Shown: positions 17,183-27,010, counted from the first letter of the stretch. The stretch: 64,000 nt of DNA from an uncultured Subdoligranulum sp. (GCF_963931595.1 NZ_OZ007030.1:1232481-1296480); one strand, 5' to 3'. Program-made: numbers and translations. The notes: generated by a model from the letters alone, not told the origin.

Positions 17183-18229
17183 TCATTGGGCAGCCAGGGC
17201 ATCTTCACGCCGCAGTTGTCCGCAGGCGGCACTGATATCCGTTCCCAGACGCCGCCGTACCGTCGCATTCACACCCAAATGTTCCAGTTCCTGCTGGAAG
17301 CGACGGACGTTGGCCTCATCGGTGGCCGAGTAGGGGCTGCCATCCACCGGATTGATGGGAATCAGGTTCACGTGTGCCCCCATCCCGTGAATCAGGTCTG
17401 CCAGCTTCTGCGCCATTTCCGAACTGTCGTTGACGCCCCGCACCATGGAATACTCAAAGCTGATTCGCCGGCCCGTCTCCTTCTGGTAGCGGCGGCAGGC
17501 CGGAATCAGTTCTTCCAGCGGATAGGCATCGTTGACCGGCATCATGCTGGAACGGGTCACGTTGTCCGGCGCATGCAGCGAAACCGAAAGAGTGAGCTGC
17601 AGATGCCGTTTGGCCAGTTCATCAATTTTCGGGACCAGGCCACAGGTGGAAAGGCTGATGTTGCGCATACCGATGTTGACGCCTTCCGGGCAGGAAATGA
17701 TCTCGAGAAAATCCATCACATTGTCGAAATTGTGAAGCGGTTCCCCGATGCCCATCAGCACGATATGGGAGACCCGTTCGCCGGAATCCTTCTGCGCTGT
17801 ATAGATTTCCGATGCGATTTCTCCGGCGGTCAGGTCCCGCACCCGTCCTGCCTGGGTGGACGCACAGAAGCGGCATCCCATCGCACAGCCGACCTGGGTG
17901 GAAACACAAACTGTATTGCCGTATTTATACCGCATCAGAACAGTTTCGATACAGTTGCCATCCGCCAGCTGCAACAGATACTTCACCGTCCCGTCCCTGG
18001 ACTGCTGTTTGCGGCGAATGGCGGGTGCTGCAATGGTGCATTGTTCCTCCAACACAGCCAGCAGCGTTTTCGGCTGATCCGTCATCTGGGCGAACTCCGT
18101 CACCAGTTTCTGGTGCAGCCATTTAAAAATTTGCTTGGCACGGAATTTCGGCTGTCCCAGCCCTACGATATATCCTGTGAGCTGCGACAGCGTGTAATCG
18201 GACAGACAAATTTTCTGGCTTTTCTCCAT
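17183..18229 (-). CDS. rlmN: Dual-specificity rRNA/tRNA adenine C2-methyltransferase RlmN
   Basis: This 348-aa radical SAM enzyme methylates A2503 of 23S rRNA and A37 of some tRNAs. The cluster motif is CAMGCRFC, and the downstream GIGEPLHN and the C-terminal catalytic Cys region (SAACGQL) are present. The start has an AAGGGGGG site six bases upstream. It lies in the fmt-rsmB-rlmN-prpC-prkC string, the standard order in Firmicutes. Confidence 0.96.
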   Translation of the reverse strand: MEKSQKICLSDYTLSQLTGYIVGLGQPKFRAKQIFKWLHQKLVTEFAQMTDQPKTLLAVLEEQCTIAAPAIRRKQQSRDGTVKYLLQLADGNCIETVLMRYKYGNTVCVSTQVGCAMGCRFCASTQAGRVRDLTAGEIASEIYTAQKDSGERVSHIVLMGIGEPLHNFDNVMDFLEIISCPEGVNIGMRNISLSTCGLVPKIDELAKRHLQLTLSVSLHAPDNVTRSSMMPVNDAYPLEELIPACRRYQKETGRRISFEYSMVRGVNDSSEMAQKLADLIHGMGAHVNLIPINPVDGSPYSATDEANVRRFQQELEHLGVNATVRRRLGTDISAACGQLRREDALAAQ

Positions 18230-18268
18230 AGGAGTCCCCCCTTCCCATCTGTATAGTATAAACCAAAA

Positions 18269-19582
18269 TTATGTAGAATTTCTTTCCAAAATGGCTACAA
18301 AAAAGCCATCGGTTCCGGTTTTATGCGGCAAAAACAGCGTGCCGAATTCTCCTTGCTCCATACCCGGCAAAGTCAGTTCAGGTTTTACAAGGCGGAACCG
18401 GGGATTGTTTTTGAGGAAAATTTCAATCTGGTTTTGATTCTCCTGCACATTGATTGTACAGGTAGAATACACCAAACGGCCGTTTTCGGCAAGAGCATCC
18501 GCACCATTTTGCAAGATTTTTTGCTGAATGGCGCACAAATTTTCCATGCCTTCCAGATCTTTATACCGGATATCCGGCTTTTTGGCAATGACCCCCAGAC
18601 CGGAACAGGGCACATCGCACAAGATCCGATCGAAGGTGCCCAACTCTTTTTGCGGAACAGTAGCATCGTTATGAACAGCACGCGCGCAGCGGATGCCGCA
18701 GCGCTCAAACGCTTTTTCGATCAGACGAACTCTTCCGGGGACCACTTCTCCACTGATGAGAGTGCCTTTGTTTTGCATTTGCTCCGCGAGTGTCAGGCTT
18801 TTGCCTCCCGGAGCTGCACAGAGGTCCATGACTTTCTGCCCCGGCCGTACTGCCAAGGCAAGAGCTGCGAACTGACTGGCCAGTCCCTGCACATGGTACT
18901 TGCCCTGTGCAAAGGCCTGTCCCGATGCCGGCGAGCCCTGAAAATCCACCATCAATGCATGGGGCCACGGTCCGGGATGCACGGTGTGCCCTTCCGCCCG
19001 AAGTTCTTGTGTCAAGGCCTGATCATCAGTGCACAGCGTATTGACGCGTACCGCAGAGACAGGACGGTTACGAAAAGCCTCTGCTATGGCGAAAGCCTCT
19101 TCGCCATACTCCCGATACAGGAGCGCTGCCACGGAACGGGACAGGCAATCATAAATTTGCAGCCGTTCCAATGGATCCCGGAAGTCTTCCTGCCGGACCG
19201 GCAAAACCGCCGCACGGCGCAGCACAGCATTTACCATGCCGGACGCGCTTGTCTTGCCCATCGCTTTCGTGAGTTTCACAGATTCATTCACCGCCGCAGG
19301 CAACGGCACATCCATATACCGCGCCTGGGCCAGTCCGGCGCGCAAGATGGCCCGCACCGGGGCATCCAGTTTTGCCACCGGCTTTTTGCTGAACCGATCC
19401 AGCAAAAAATCCAGCAGCGGCTGATATTCCAGCACAGTGTAAAAGATGCGTGCCGCGAAAGCCGCGTCCCGTCCGTCCAAAGCCGGCGTACATTTTTTCA
19501 GTTCTGCATCCAGTACCAGATTGGCGTATCCGGCCTGCTCCTGATGCATCAGCGCCTTTACGGCCAGGCGCCGCGGCGTCAC
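18269..19582 (-). CDS. rsmB: 16S rRNA (cytosine967-C5)-methyltransferase RsmB
   Basis: This 437-aa protein has an N-terminal NusB-like RNA-binding domain and a C-terminal Rossmann methyltransferase domain. The SAM motif DLCAAPGGKS is clear, as are the two cysteines of m5C enzymes (CDVPCSG and STCTI). The start is a GTG that overlaps the fmt stop by four bases; the long upstream extension lies wholly inside fmt and has no family resemblance. Confidence 0.94.
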   Translation of the reverse strand: MTPRRLAVKALMHQEQAGYANLVLDAELKKCTPALDGRDAAFAARIFYTVLEYQPLLDFLLDRFSKKPVAKLDAPVRAILRAGLAQARYMDVPLPAAVNESVKLTKAMGKTSASGMVNAVLRRAAVLPVRQEDFRDPLERLQIYDCLSRSVAALLYREYGEEAFAIAEAFRNRPVSAVRVNTLCTDDQALTQELRAEGHTVHPGPWPHALMVDFQGSPASGQAFAQGKYHVQGLASQFAALALAVRPGQKVMDLCAAPGGKSLTLAEQMQNKGTLISGEVVPGRVRLIEKAFERCGIRCARAVHNDATVPQKELGTFDRILCDVPCSGLGVIAKKPDIRYKDLEGMENLCAIQQKILQNGADALAENGRLVYSTCTINVQENQNQIEIFLKNNPRFRLVKPELTLPGMEQGEFGTLFLPHKTGTDGFFVAILERNST

Positions 19583-20499
19583 AGGCAATCCCCCGCTTTC
19601 AGGCGGCGTCCCGCCGCCCAGGCTGTGCCGGTCATCGGCTTGCCGCCCTCCGGCGTCACGGTAAGCAGTTCCACAGCACCGTCTGCGGCAGCGACGGTCA
19701 GCGGTTTCAGTGAGATCACCGTTCCCGGCGATGCGGACTTCTGCTGTTGCGCCAAGCGGCATTCAAGCACCTTGATACGTTTGCCGTCATGCATAAACCA
19801 CGCCACCGGCCACGGATTCATACCGCGCACCCAGTTGTGAATGTGGGATGCCTGCTGCGTGAAATCAAACTGTGCCATTTCCTTGTTCAGGGGCGGCGCC
19901 ATCGTAGCCAGTTCATGCTGCTGCGGCGTCGGCTTGAGGGCACCGGCTGCCAATGCCTCCAGCGCCTTTACCAGCGTTTTCGCCCCCACGGTGCTGACAC
20001 GGTCGAACAACTCGCCGCTTGTTTCTTCCGGCCCGATGTCCACCGGTTCCACCAGCAGCACATCCCCGGTATCCAGTCCCTCATCCAGCTGCATGATGGA
20101 AACACCCGTCCGGGGATCTCCATTCAGTACAGCCCATTGAATGGGAGCGGAACCGCGATATTTGGGCAAGAGCGAAACGTGCAGATTGATGCAGCCATAC
20201 CGTGCCACATGCAGAAGCTGCGGCGGAATGATGCATCCATAGGCCACCACCACCACAATGTCGGGGGCAAGGCTGCGGATCAGGTCGTCGGAGCTTCCGT
20301 CCCGCAACGTACGCGGCTGGTATACCGGGATGCCGTGTTTTTCCGCCATCTGCTTGACGGGCGGCGCGGTCAGGATCTGCTTGCGCCCCACAGGTTTGTC
20401 GCGCCGGGTAAACACCGCACAGATCTCGTGTCCCGCGCTGATGAGCGCTTCCAGACTTTCCGCTGCGATGTCAGGCGTTCCCATGAACAGGATTTTCAT
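19579..20499 (-). CDS. fmt: Methionyl-tRNA formyltransferase
   Basis: This 306-aa enzyme formylates initiator Met-tRNA using 10-formyl-THF. The N-terminal formyl transferase fold includes FMGTPD, the loop NLHVSLLPKYRGSAPIQWA and the catalytic region IMQLDEGLDTGDV. The C-terminal domain carries the WVRGMNPWP element. It directly follows def by three bases, the expected pairing of enzymes that add and remove the formyl group. Confidence 0.97.
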   Translation of the reverse strand: MKILFMGTPDIAAESLEALISAGHEICAVFTRRDKPVGRKQILTAPPVKQMAEKHGIPVYQPRTLRDGSSDDLIRSLAPDIVVVVAYGCIIPPQLLHVARYGCINLHVSLLPKYRGSAPIQWAVLNGDPRTGVSIMQLDEGLDTGDVLLVEPVDIGPEETSGELFDRVSTVGAKTLVKALEALAAGALKPTPQQHELATMAPPLNKEMAQFDFTQQASHIHNWVRGMNPWPVAWFMHDGKRIKVLECRLAQQQKSASPGTVISLKPLTVAAADGAVELLTVTPEGGKPMTGTAWAAGRRLKAGDCL

Positions 20500-20502
20500 G
20501 TA

Positions 20503-21018
20503 TCAGTCCTCGTTTTCTTCGGGATAATCATCCTCATAGAAATGGGTGGCCAAATCCATGATGGTAATGCCATCCAGATGATTGTTCTCATGCTGGATGC
20601 AGCGGGCCAGCATATCGTCCGCTTCCATCTCAAACCATTCGCCGTGGCGGTCCTGGGCCTTCACCTTCACGTGCTTGGAGCGGGCGATGGCACCATTGTG
20701 CCCCGGGAACGACAGGCAGCCCTCGTAGAGTTCCACCTTTTCGTCGCTCAGTTCCAGAATCTCGGGGTTGATAAATTCAATCACCTTGTATTCGTAATTG
20801 TCCGGAACCTCCTCGGGCATGTCCCGCTCGTCCAGACAAATGAACAACCGGCGCATCATGCCGACCTGCGGACCTGCAAGGCCCAGACCATTGGCAGCCA
20901 GCAGCGTTTCCTTCATATCGTCCAGCAGAACGCCCAGACGTTCGTCAAATTTTGTGACAGGGCGGCAGACCTTTTTCAGAATGGGGTCTCCGTCCTGAAC
21001 AATGGTACGAAGTGCCAT
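20503..21018 (-). CDS. def: Peptide deformylase
   Basis: This 171-aa metalloenzyme removes formyl groups from new polypeptides. The three motifs are present: GLAGPQVG, EGCLSFPG with its Cys ligand, and QHENNHLDG supplying the two His ligands and the catalytic Glu. A GGAGG site precedes the ATG. A somewhat unusual Asn-Asn replaces the more common Ile/Tyr-Asp in the HExxH motif, which leaves the catalytic residues untouched. Confidence 0.96.
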   Translation of the reverse strand: MALRTIVQDGDPILKKVCRPVTKFDERLGVLLDDMKETLLAANGLGLAGPQVGMMRRLFICLDERDMPEEVPDNYEYKVIEFINPEILELSDEKVELYEGCLSFPGHNGAIARSKHVKVKAQDRHGEWFEMEADDMLARCIQHENNHLDGITIMDLATHFYEDDYPEENED

Positions 21019-21039
21019 AAGAATAACCTCCAGTTATCT

Positions 21040-23307
21040 TTACATATCTCCATCGGAGTTGAAATCCAGAATGACCGATGCCTTCTGCGGCAATTTTTCC
21101 TGCGCATAAGCATCCAGTGTCTCTTGCAAAAGCGCCCGGAACGCCGCATCATTGCGGCATTTCAGCGTAAGCTTGTAACGATATTTCCCGTTGAGCATCG
21201 TGATGGCCATCGGCGCCGGGCCCAAAAGGCGGAGCGGAATCTTGGGATGCGCTGCCGCCCGCTCTGCCAGCAACGCGCCGAACCGGTGGGCTGCCATGGC
21301 AACGGTTCCCTCCATTGCTCCCACAAAACCGACCACACAGAAAGCGCAGAACGGCGGATACAGTCCGAACTTGCGGAAGGCGATCTCTTCACGGTAAAAC
21401 GCTTCATAATCCTGCGCGGCCGCCAGCTGCAGCACGGGGTGATTGGGCACCGTCGTCTGAATCAGCGCGCGGCCCGGCAGAGCCGCCCGGCCGCCCCGGC
21501 CGATCACCTGGGTGACCAGGCTGAAGACACTTTCGTACGCCCGGAATCCCTGGCCGAAAAGCAGCGAATCAATACCCAGAACCCCTACCAGCGTGACTTT
21601 TTCAAAATCCAAGCCCTTGGCCACCATCTGGGTGCCCAGCAGGATGTCATATTCCTGCCGCCCAAACTGTGCCAGCATCGTTTCGTGGGCGTTTTTCTGG
21701 CTGGTGGAATCCTGGTCCATCCGCAGGATCCGTGCTCCCGGCAGCAATTCCGCCAGTTCCTCTTCCACGCGCTGCGTGCCGAAACCACTGTAGTTGAGTT
21801 TTCCGCCGCATTCCGGGCAAGTCTGTGGCAGCGGCCGCACGGTATGCCCGCAATGATGGCACATCAGAGCCTGCTGCGGTTTGTGATAGACCATCGGCAC
21901 ACTGCAATTGGGGCATTTCAGCACATGGCCGCAGGTAGCACACATTGCCACCGTATTGTACCCGCGCCGGTTCAGAAGCAGAATGCTCTGTTCCCCGTTG
22001 TCCAGGTTCTCCTGCAGTTCCCGGATCATCCGGGTGCTTACTTCCCGGGGATTGCCGGCCGCGAGTTCCGCACGCATATCGATGAAATCCACCTGAGGAA
22101 GCGGACGGCCTCCGTAACGCTGGGTAAGCGTCACCAGCTTATATTTACCGCTTTCGGCGGCGTGGTATGTCTCGGTCAGGGGGGTGGCCGACGCAAATAC
22201 CAGCAAGGCGTTTTCCATTGCTGCGCGCTTCTTGGCCACGTCGTGCGCATCATAGCGCGGTGCCGATTCGCTCTGGTAGGTGTGCTCCTGTTCCTCATCC
22301 ATAATGATGAGGCCGATATTTTGCAGCGGCGCAAAAATCGCACTGCGCGTGCCCACCACAATGTCTGCCTGCCCCTGCTGGATCAGCCGCCATTGCAGCA
22401 GCCGTTCGGTATTGTTGAGCGCCGAATGCTGCACCGCCAGACGGCTGCCGAATGTGGATTTCAGCCGGCGGATCATCTGCGGCGTCAGGCTGATTTCCGG
22501 CACCAGAATCAGCGCTTTCCGCCCCAGTTCCAGTGCACGTTGGATCAGCTTCAAAAACACAATGGTTTTGCCGCTGCCCGTCACTCCATGCAGCAGCGCC
22601 GCATGGGGCTTTCCGTCTTCCAGATCCGGCGCAAGGGAATCAAAGGCTTGCTGCTGTTCCGGTGCCAGGTCAATGGGCTGCGGTGCAAAGGGAATGTCTG
22701 CAAAAAGATCCAGTGCCTTATCCTGCTCGGATACGGTTAGAACCCCTTTGGCACACAGGGTATCCAGTGTGGTCTTGGAGATGCCCACCTCGTCCAGCTG
22801 GTGGGCAGTGAGCGGTCCGGCGCGTAGTGCCTCCACCGCTGCTTTTTGCCGCGGCCCCGGTTTCGGCTTGGAAGGAAGCTCCCCCACCAGGGTGTACAGC
22901 CGTTCGGTGGAACGGCTGAGCCGGTTTTGCATGACCGGCTTGCCGTCAACCACCGCCGCCCGGTACTGCGCTCCGTAAGGGATCACCGCTTTCACGGCCT
23001 CAAACCAGGTACAGAAGGTCCTGTCTTTCAGGAAGTAAACCAGTTCCAGCAGATCCGGTGTCAGCCTCGCCTGTTCCGGCGCAGCGTCGAAAATTTCTTT
23101 CAACCGCTTGGGTGTTTCCTCGGTCTGCTGCTCCTCCACCCGGAGTACCACCGCCATACGGGGCTTGTTGCCTTTTCCGAACGGAACCAGTACCATACTT
23201 CCGGGCCAGACGCCCCCTTGTAATCTTTCCGGTATCCGATAGGAATACAGCTTGTCAAAGTGGATCGTCGCGTTATCTACCGCGGCCTGCGCCGTTGTCA
23301 GGATCAT
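21040..23307 (-). CDS. priA: Primosomal replication restart helicase PriA
   Basis: This 755-aa DEAH-type superfamily 2 helicase restarts stalled replication forks. It has an N-terminal DNA-binding domain, Walker A (HGVTGSGKT), the DEEQEHTY box and helicase C-terminal motifs such as LLNRRGYNT. Between them are eight cysteines of the zinc-binding region (CATCGHVLKCPNCS and MCHHCGHTVRPLPQTCPECG). The ATG overlaps the gmk stop by four bases. In most Firmicutes rpoZ and coaBC lie between gmk and priA; there is no room for them here. Confidence 0.97.
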   Translation of the reverse strand: MILTTAQAAVDNATIHFDKLYSYRIPERLQGGVWPGSMVLVPFGKGNKPRMAVVLRVEEQQTEETPKRLKEIFDAAPEQARLTPDLLELVYFLKDRTFCTWFEAVKAVIPYGAQYRAAVVDGKPVMQNRLSRSTERLYTLVGELPSKPKPGPRQKAAVEALRAGPLTAHQLDEVGISKTTLDTLCAKGVLTVSEQDKALDLFADIPFAPQPIDLAPEQQQAFDSLAPDLEDGKPHAALLHGVTGSGKTIVFLKLIQRALELGRKALILVPEISLTPQMIRRLKSTFGSRLAVQHSALNNTERLLQWRLIQQGQADIVVGTRSAIFAPLQNIGLIIMDEEQEHTYQSESAPRYDAHDVAKKRAAMENALLVFASATPLTETYHAAESGKYKLVTLTQRYGGRPLPQVDFIDMRAELAAGNPREVSTRMIRELQENLDNGEQSILLLNRRGYNTVAMCATCGHVLKCPNCSVPMVYHKPQQALMCHHCGHTVRPLPQTCPECGGKLNYSGFGTQRVEEELAELLPGARILRMDQDSTSQKNAHETMLAQFGRQEYDILLGTQMVAKGLDFEKVTLVGVLGIDSLLFGQGFRAYESVFSLVTQVIGRGGRAALPGRALIQTTVPNHPVLQLAAAQDYEAFYREEIAFRKFGLYPPFCAFCVVGFVGAMEGTVAMAAHRFGALLAERAAAHPKIPLRLLGPAPMAITMLNGKYRYKLTLKCRNDAAFRALLQETLDAYAQEKLPQKASVILDFNSDGDM

Positions 23308-23882
23308 TCGTCCTTCCCGTTCTGAAGTTTGGCCTCGATGATGGAATACAGATCGTCCGCGCAGGTTTCCACCTGGCCATTGACCACATGCTCATCATAT
23401 TCCGCCGAGTGGGCAATCTCCGTTTTGGCACGTTCCAGACGGCGTTGGATGGTTTCCTCATTCTCGGTACCGCGGTTGCGCAGGCGGCGCTCCAGTTCCT
23501 GCATGTCCGGCGGCAAGACGAAGATCGTCGTGGCTCCCGGATACATCTTCTTGATGTTGCCGGCGCCTTCCACTTCGATAACGAGAATCACCGGAATTCC
23601 GCGCTCCATGCGGGTTTCAATTTCGCTGCGCAGCGTACCGTAGTAGTTGCCGCAGTACTGGGTGTGTTCCACAATCTGATCGTGGGCCAGGTGATCCTCG
23701 AAATCAGCCACCGACATAAAGTGGTAATTGATGCCGTCCTTTTCCCCCTCACGAGGAGTTCGGGTTGTGGCTGAAACGGTGTGCTGAATCTCCGGATGCT
23801 TCTTCAAAAGATTGGCAACAACCGTGTCCTTGCCTGTTCCCGACGGTCCCGAAACCACAAACAGATATTTTTCACCTTTCAT
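23304..23882 (-). CDS. gmk: Guanylate kinase
   Basis: This 192-aa enzyme phosphorylates GMP to GDP. The P-loop is [10 protein letters not shown], with Asp where many homologues have Ser, and the GMP-binding region is [12 protein letters not shown] with the following YHF. The ATG at 23882 is preceded by GGAAAGGGA; the eleven extra upstream codons overlap remA and lack support. It lies between remA and priA in the conserved order. Confidence 0.95.
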   Translation of the reverse strand: MKGEKYLFVVSGPSGTGKDTVVANLLKKHPEIQHTVSATTRTPREGEKDGINYHFMSVADFEDHLAHDQIVEHTQYCGNYYGTLRSEIETRMERGIPVILVIEVEGAGNIKKMYPGATTIFVLPPDMQELERRLRNRGTENEETIQRRLERAKTEIAHSAEYDEHVVNGQVETCADDLYSIIEAKLQNGKDE

Positions 23883-24138
23883 ATTGCCTGTCCCTTTCCT
23901 CTTCCTCTTGCGCAAAACGTCCTGTAATGCTGTCCAGCGAAATGCCTGACAGAATCACATGATCAGAATCCATAATCAACACAGCCTGGGTCTTTCTCCC
24001 GTAGGAGGCGTCGATCAGTGCGCCCTTCTCCCGTGCATCCTGAATCAGACGCTTGATGGGCGCTGAATCCGGACTGACAATGGTAATCACACGGTCCGCA
24101 TTGACCATATTACCGAATCCGATATTGATCAGTTTCAT
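23872..24138 (-). CDS. remA: RemA-like extracellular matrix regulatory protein (DUF370)
   Basis: This 88-aa protein starts with [18 protein letters not shown], the hallmark of the DUF370 family. In Bacillus, RemA is a DNA-binding ring-forming activator of biofilm matrix and osmoprotection operons; in Clostridia its targets are not known. It overlaps gmk by eleven bases and follows yicC by nine, the conserved Firmicutes neighbourhood. Confidence 0.93.
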   Translation of the reverse strand: MKLINIGFGNMVNADRVITIVSPDSAPIKRLIQDAREKGALIDASYGRKTQAVLIMDSDHVILSGISLDSITGRFAQEEEERDRQYER

Positions 24139-24147
24139 GGTGACCCC

Positions 24148-25026
24148 TTATTCGATGTTCTGGATCTGCTCGCGGATTTTCTCGATTTCGGATTTCAGTT
24201 CCACCACCAGACGTGTGATGGCCACATCCTGGCATTTGGAACCGATTGTGTTGGATTCCCGGTTCAGTTCCTGTGTCAGGAAGTCCAGCTTGCGGCCAAT
24301 GGGCTCGTTCAGTTCCAGAATTTCCCGGTACTGGGCCACATGGCTGTGCAGACGAACCGTTTCCTCGTCAATCGCCGTTTTGTCCGCAAAGATGGCCGCT
24401 TCGGTCACGATCCGTGCGTCATCAATATTCCGGTCTTCCAGCAATTCCCGCAGGCGGGCATACAGTTTGTCACTGTACACCTGCACCCGCCCTGCGCTGT
24501 CCTTTTCGATCTGCGCAACCAGCTTTTCAATGCTTGTCAGGCGCCCTTCCACATCTTCCTTGAGCTTTTCACCTTCCGTGGCACGCATGCTCACAAAAGA
24601 TGTCAACGCCTGCTCGGCCACCGACTGCACATCTTGCCAGAGTTCTTCCTCATCCGTCGGCGCCGCTGTCTGGGCAAGCACATCCGGAAAACGGGCCAGC
24701 ATGCCAACCGTCACATCATTTTTCAGATCCATGCGCTCCGACATGGCGTTGAGAGCCTCCCGGTATCCCCGCGCGAGCTGCCAGTTCACCGAAATGACGG
24801 TATCGGCCGCCGTGACTGTCTGAATGGAAAGATTCAACTCTACCTTTCCACGGCTGACCTTGGATGCTACCAGCTTTTTGAGTTTATCCTCCAAAAATGC
24901 ACAGGACCGCGGCAGTCGGGAGGAATATTCAAAGAACCGGGCATTGACGCTTCTCAATTCCACCTTGATATCACGGCCATGCAGCAGCGCACCCGCGCGG
25001 CCATAACCTGTCATGCTTAAAACCAT
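24148..25026 (-). CDS. yicC: YicC/YloC family endoribonuclease
   Basis: This 292-aa protein starts with the family signature MVLSMTGYGRA. It has a charged, helical middle part and ends with the conserved block LDFLTQELNRESNTIGSKCQ. YicC proteins have been described as a distinct class of endoribonuclease involved in small-RNA turnover in E. coli. It heads the remA-gmk-priA operon, and a promoter candidate lies about 50 bp upstream. Confidence 0.93.
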   Translation of the reverse strand: MVLSMTGYGRAGALLHGRDIKVELRSVNARFFEYSSRLPRSCAFLEDKLKKLVASKVSRGKVELNLSIQTVTAADTVISVNWQLARGYREALNAMSERMDLKNDVTVGMLARFPDVLAQTAAPTDEEELWQDVQSVAEQALTSFVSMRATEGEKLKEDVEGRLTSIEKLVAQIEKDSAGRVQVYSDKLYARLRELLEDRNIDDARIVTEAAIFADKTAIDEETVRLHSHVAQYREILELNEPIGRKLDFLTQELNRESNTIGSKCQDVAITRLVVELKSEIEKIREQIQNIE

Positions 25027-25077
25027 ATCCTACACCTCGTGGCTGTATACCTTTGTTCCGGTCGCACAAAAACATAT

Positions 25078-25106
25078 ATTGTATATTGTACTATTTTTAC
25101 AGCCAA
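25078..25106 (-). promoter_or_regulatory. Promoter candidate for the yicC-to-thiN operon
   Basis: Minus-strand TTGGCT (25101-25106), a 17-bp spacer and TACAAT (25078-25083) lie in an A+T-rich gap. A second TACAAT seven bases upstream makes the exact start uncertain. Confidence 0.5.
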
Positions 25107-25167
25107 GATGCAAGGTGGCACTGCCGGTTTCCCCTGCCTTTACCTTGATTTTTTACATGGATAACAC

Positions 25168-25195
25168 AAAACCGCCCTCGCAAAAGCGAGGGCGG
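25168..25195 (-). terminator. Intrinsic terminator of the carboxyltransferase operon
   Basis: A 10-bp GC-rich perfect stem (25172-25181 and 25186-25195) with a four-base loop is followed on the minus strand by TTTTG. Confidence 0.85.
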
Positions 25196-25206
25196 CAAAA
25201 TTTCAA

Positions 25207-26616
25207 TCAGACAGGATGAGACTTGTTCTCGTAATCCGCATGCAGTGCATCCACACCCTGCAGACGGGCATTGCGCTTCTCAAAGAACTTGGGGGCAACC
25301 TGCGGGAACATGGCGTAGGTCAGCACATCCTCTTCCTGGATGGCGTACTTGGCGGCCTCAGCCTTCAGCTTGTCCATCTCAGGCTCCAGCGTATCGGCAA
25401 AGCGACAGGTGATGGGCTTTTCACCCTTCAGGATAAAGTCGCTGAACTCCTTCTTGATAGGAGCCGGCGTCTTGCCGTAATCACCATGAACCAGACCCTT
25501 GAACTCCTTGGTGACCATCTTGTAGCGCTCACCGAGGATCACATTGAAGACAGCCTGAGTACCGACGATCTGGCTGGTCGGAGTGACCAGCGGCGGATAA
25601 CCGGCATCCTCACGTACACGAGGAATCTCCAGCAGCACTTCATCCAGCTTGTCTTCCTTGCCGGCATCCTTCAGCTGCTTGAGCATGTTGGAGAACATGC
25701 CACCCGGCACCTGATACAGCAGCGTATTGGCATCGACGCCCAGGGACTTCGGGCTGATCTGGCCGTTGGCAATGTACTTTTCGCGCAGCTTGGCGAAGTA
25801 GGCACGCACCACATTCAGCTGGTTGAGGTCCAGACCGGTGTCGTAATCGGTGCCCTGCAGGGCAGCCACCAGGCTCTCGGTGGGCATATGAGAAGTGCCC
25901 AGCGCCAGCGGGCTCATGGCGGTATCCACGATATCGGCACCCGCTTCAATGCCCTTGAGAATGGACATGGAAGCCAGACCGGCCGTATAGTGGCTGTGAA
26001 TATCCACCGGGATCTTGACCGTGGACTTCAGTTCCTTGACCAGGTCGTAGCAGGTGTAAGGCTTGAGCAGGCCTGCCATATCCTTGATGCAGATGGAGTT
26101 GGCGCCCATCTCTTCCAGCGTCTTGGCATACTTGGCAAAATACTCATTGTTATGTACGGGGCTCAGCGTATAGCTGATGCAGGCCTGCACATGAGCGCCT
26201 TCCTTGTTGGCAGCCTTGATGGCCGTCTCAAGGTTGCGCGGATCGTTCAGCGCATCAAAGATACGAATCACGTCGATGCCGTTGGCCACGGACTTCTGCA
26301 CGAAGTACTCCACCGCGTCATCGGCGTAGGGACGATAGCCCAGCATATTCTGGCCGCGGAACAGCATCTGCAGCTTCTGATGCGGCAGTTCTTTGCGCAG
26401 GATGCGCAGGCGTTCCCACGGATCTTCATCGAGGAAGCGGATGCAGGAGTCAAAGGTGGCGCCGCCCCAGCATTCAACGGAGAAATACGGGATCTTGTCC
26501 ATCTCGGGCAGGATCGGGCGCATCTCATCCATCGTCATACGGGTTGCGAGCAAAGACTGGTGTGCATCGCGCAGAACGACCTCGGTAATTTTAATCGGTT
26601 TCTTAGCCAATGTCAT
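25207..26616 (-). CDS. Oxaloacetate/pyruvate carboxyltransferase subunit (OadA/PycB/5S type)
   Basis: This 469-aa protein has the HMGL-like TIM barrel of biotin-dependent carboxyltransferases: VLRDAHQSLLATRM at the N-terminus, the metal-binding DIHSHYTAG region, and AMSPLALGTSHMPTES. A C-terminal carboxylase domain (about 300-465) follows. It moves a carboxyl group between carboxybiotin and pyruvate/oxaloacetate. Unlike many OadA proteins it lacks a fused biotin domain; the carrier is the separate gene just upstream. No decarboxylase membrane subunit (OadB) or biotin carboxylase is nearby. Confidence 0.88.
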   Translation of the reverse strand: MTLAKKPIKITEVVLRDAHQSLLATRMTMDEMRPILPEMDKIPYFSVECWGGATFDSCIRFLDEDPWERLRILRKELPHQKLQMLFRGQNMLGYRPYADDAVEYFVQKSVANGIDVIRIFDALNDPRNLETAIKAANKEGAHVQACISYTLSPVHNNEYFAKYAKTLEEMGANSICIKDMAGLLKPYTCYDLVKELKSTVKIPVDIHSHYTAGLASMSILKGIEAGADIVDTAMSPLALGTSHMPTESLVAALQGTDYDTGLDLNQLNVVRAYFAKLREKYIANGQISPKSLGVDANTLLYQVPGGMFSNMLKQLKDAGKEDKLDEVLLEIPRVREDAGYPPLVTPTSQIVGTQAVFNVILGERYKMVTKEFKGLVHGDYGKTPAPIKKEFSDFILKGEKPITCRFADTLEPEMDKLKAEAAKYAIQEEDVLTYAMFPQVAPKFFEKRNARLQGVDALHADYENKSHPV

Positions 26617-26632
26617 TCACCTAGCCTTTCGA

Positions 26633-27010
26633 TCAGTTCATGGTGCAGAGCAGAGCGCCGGAATCCACCACATCGCCCTTACGCACATCGATGGTGGCAA
26701 TGGTGCCGTCCTGCGGAGCGCTGATCTCGTTTTCCATCTTCATGGCTTCGAGGATGAGCAGCGTGTCGCCGGCCTTGACGGAATCACCGGGCTTCACCTT
26801 CACGTCCAGAATATTACCGGGCATGGGCGCGTTGACGGCGACAGCACCGGCGGCACCTGCGGGAGCAGCCGGGGCGGCAGGAGCGGCAGCTGGAGCCGGA
26901 GCAGGTGCAGCGGCAGGCGCCGGAGCAGCAGCGGCAACGGGAGCACCGGTGCCCTCTTCGACCGTGACATTGTAAGCAACACCGTTGACGGTAACAATCA
27001 GGTTTTTCAT
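26633..27010 (-). CDS. Biotin carboxyl carrier protein (1.3S-like)
   Basis: This 125-aa protein has a short N-terminal beta segment (MKNLIVTVNGVAYNVTVEEG), an Ala/Pro-rich flexible linker (about 25-57) and a C-terminal biotinyl domain. The biotinylation motif is EAMKMEN. Architecture and length closely resemble the 1.3S subunit of transcarboxylase and the gamma subunit of decarboxylase complexes. The ATG at 27010 is preceded by AAGGAGG. It lies between the two carboxyltransferase subunit genes. Confidence 0.92.
   Translation of the reverse strand: MKNLIVTVNGVAYNVTVEEGTGAPVAAAAPAPAAAPAPAPAAAPAAPAAPAGAAGAVAVNAPMPGNILDVKVKPGDSVKAGDTLLILEAMKMENEISAPQDGTIATIDVRKGDVVDSGALLCTMN

Noticed and set aside
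19747..22740. Very long plus-strand open frame (997 aa) opposite fmt, def and priA
   Set aside because: It lies antisense to three conserved genes. Its His/Arg/Gln-rich composition is what the reverse of GC-rich codons gives, and it has no ribosome-binding site or family resemblance.
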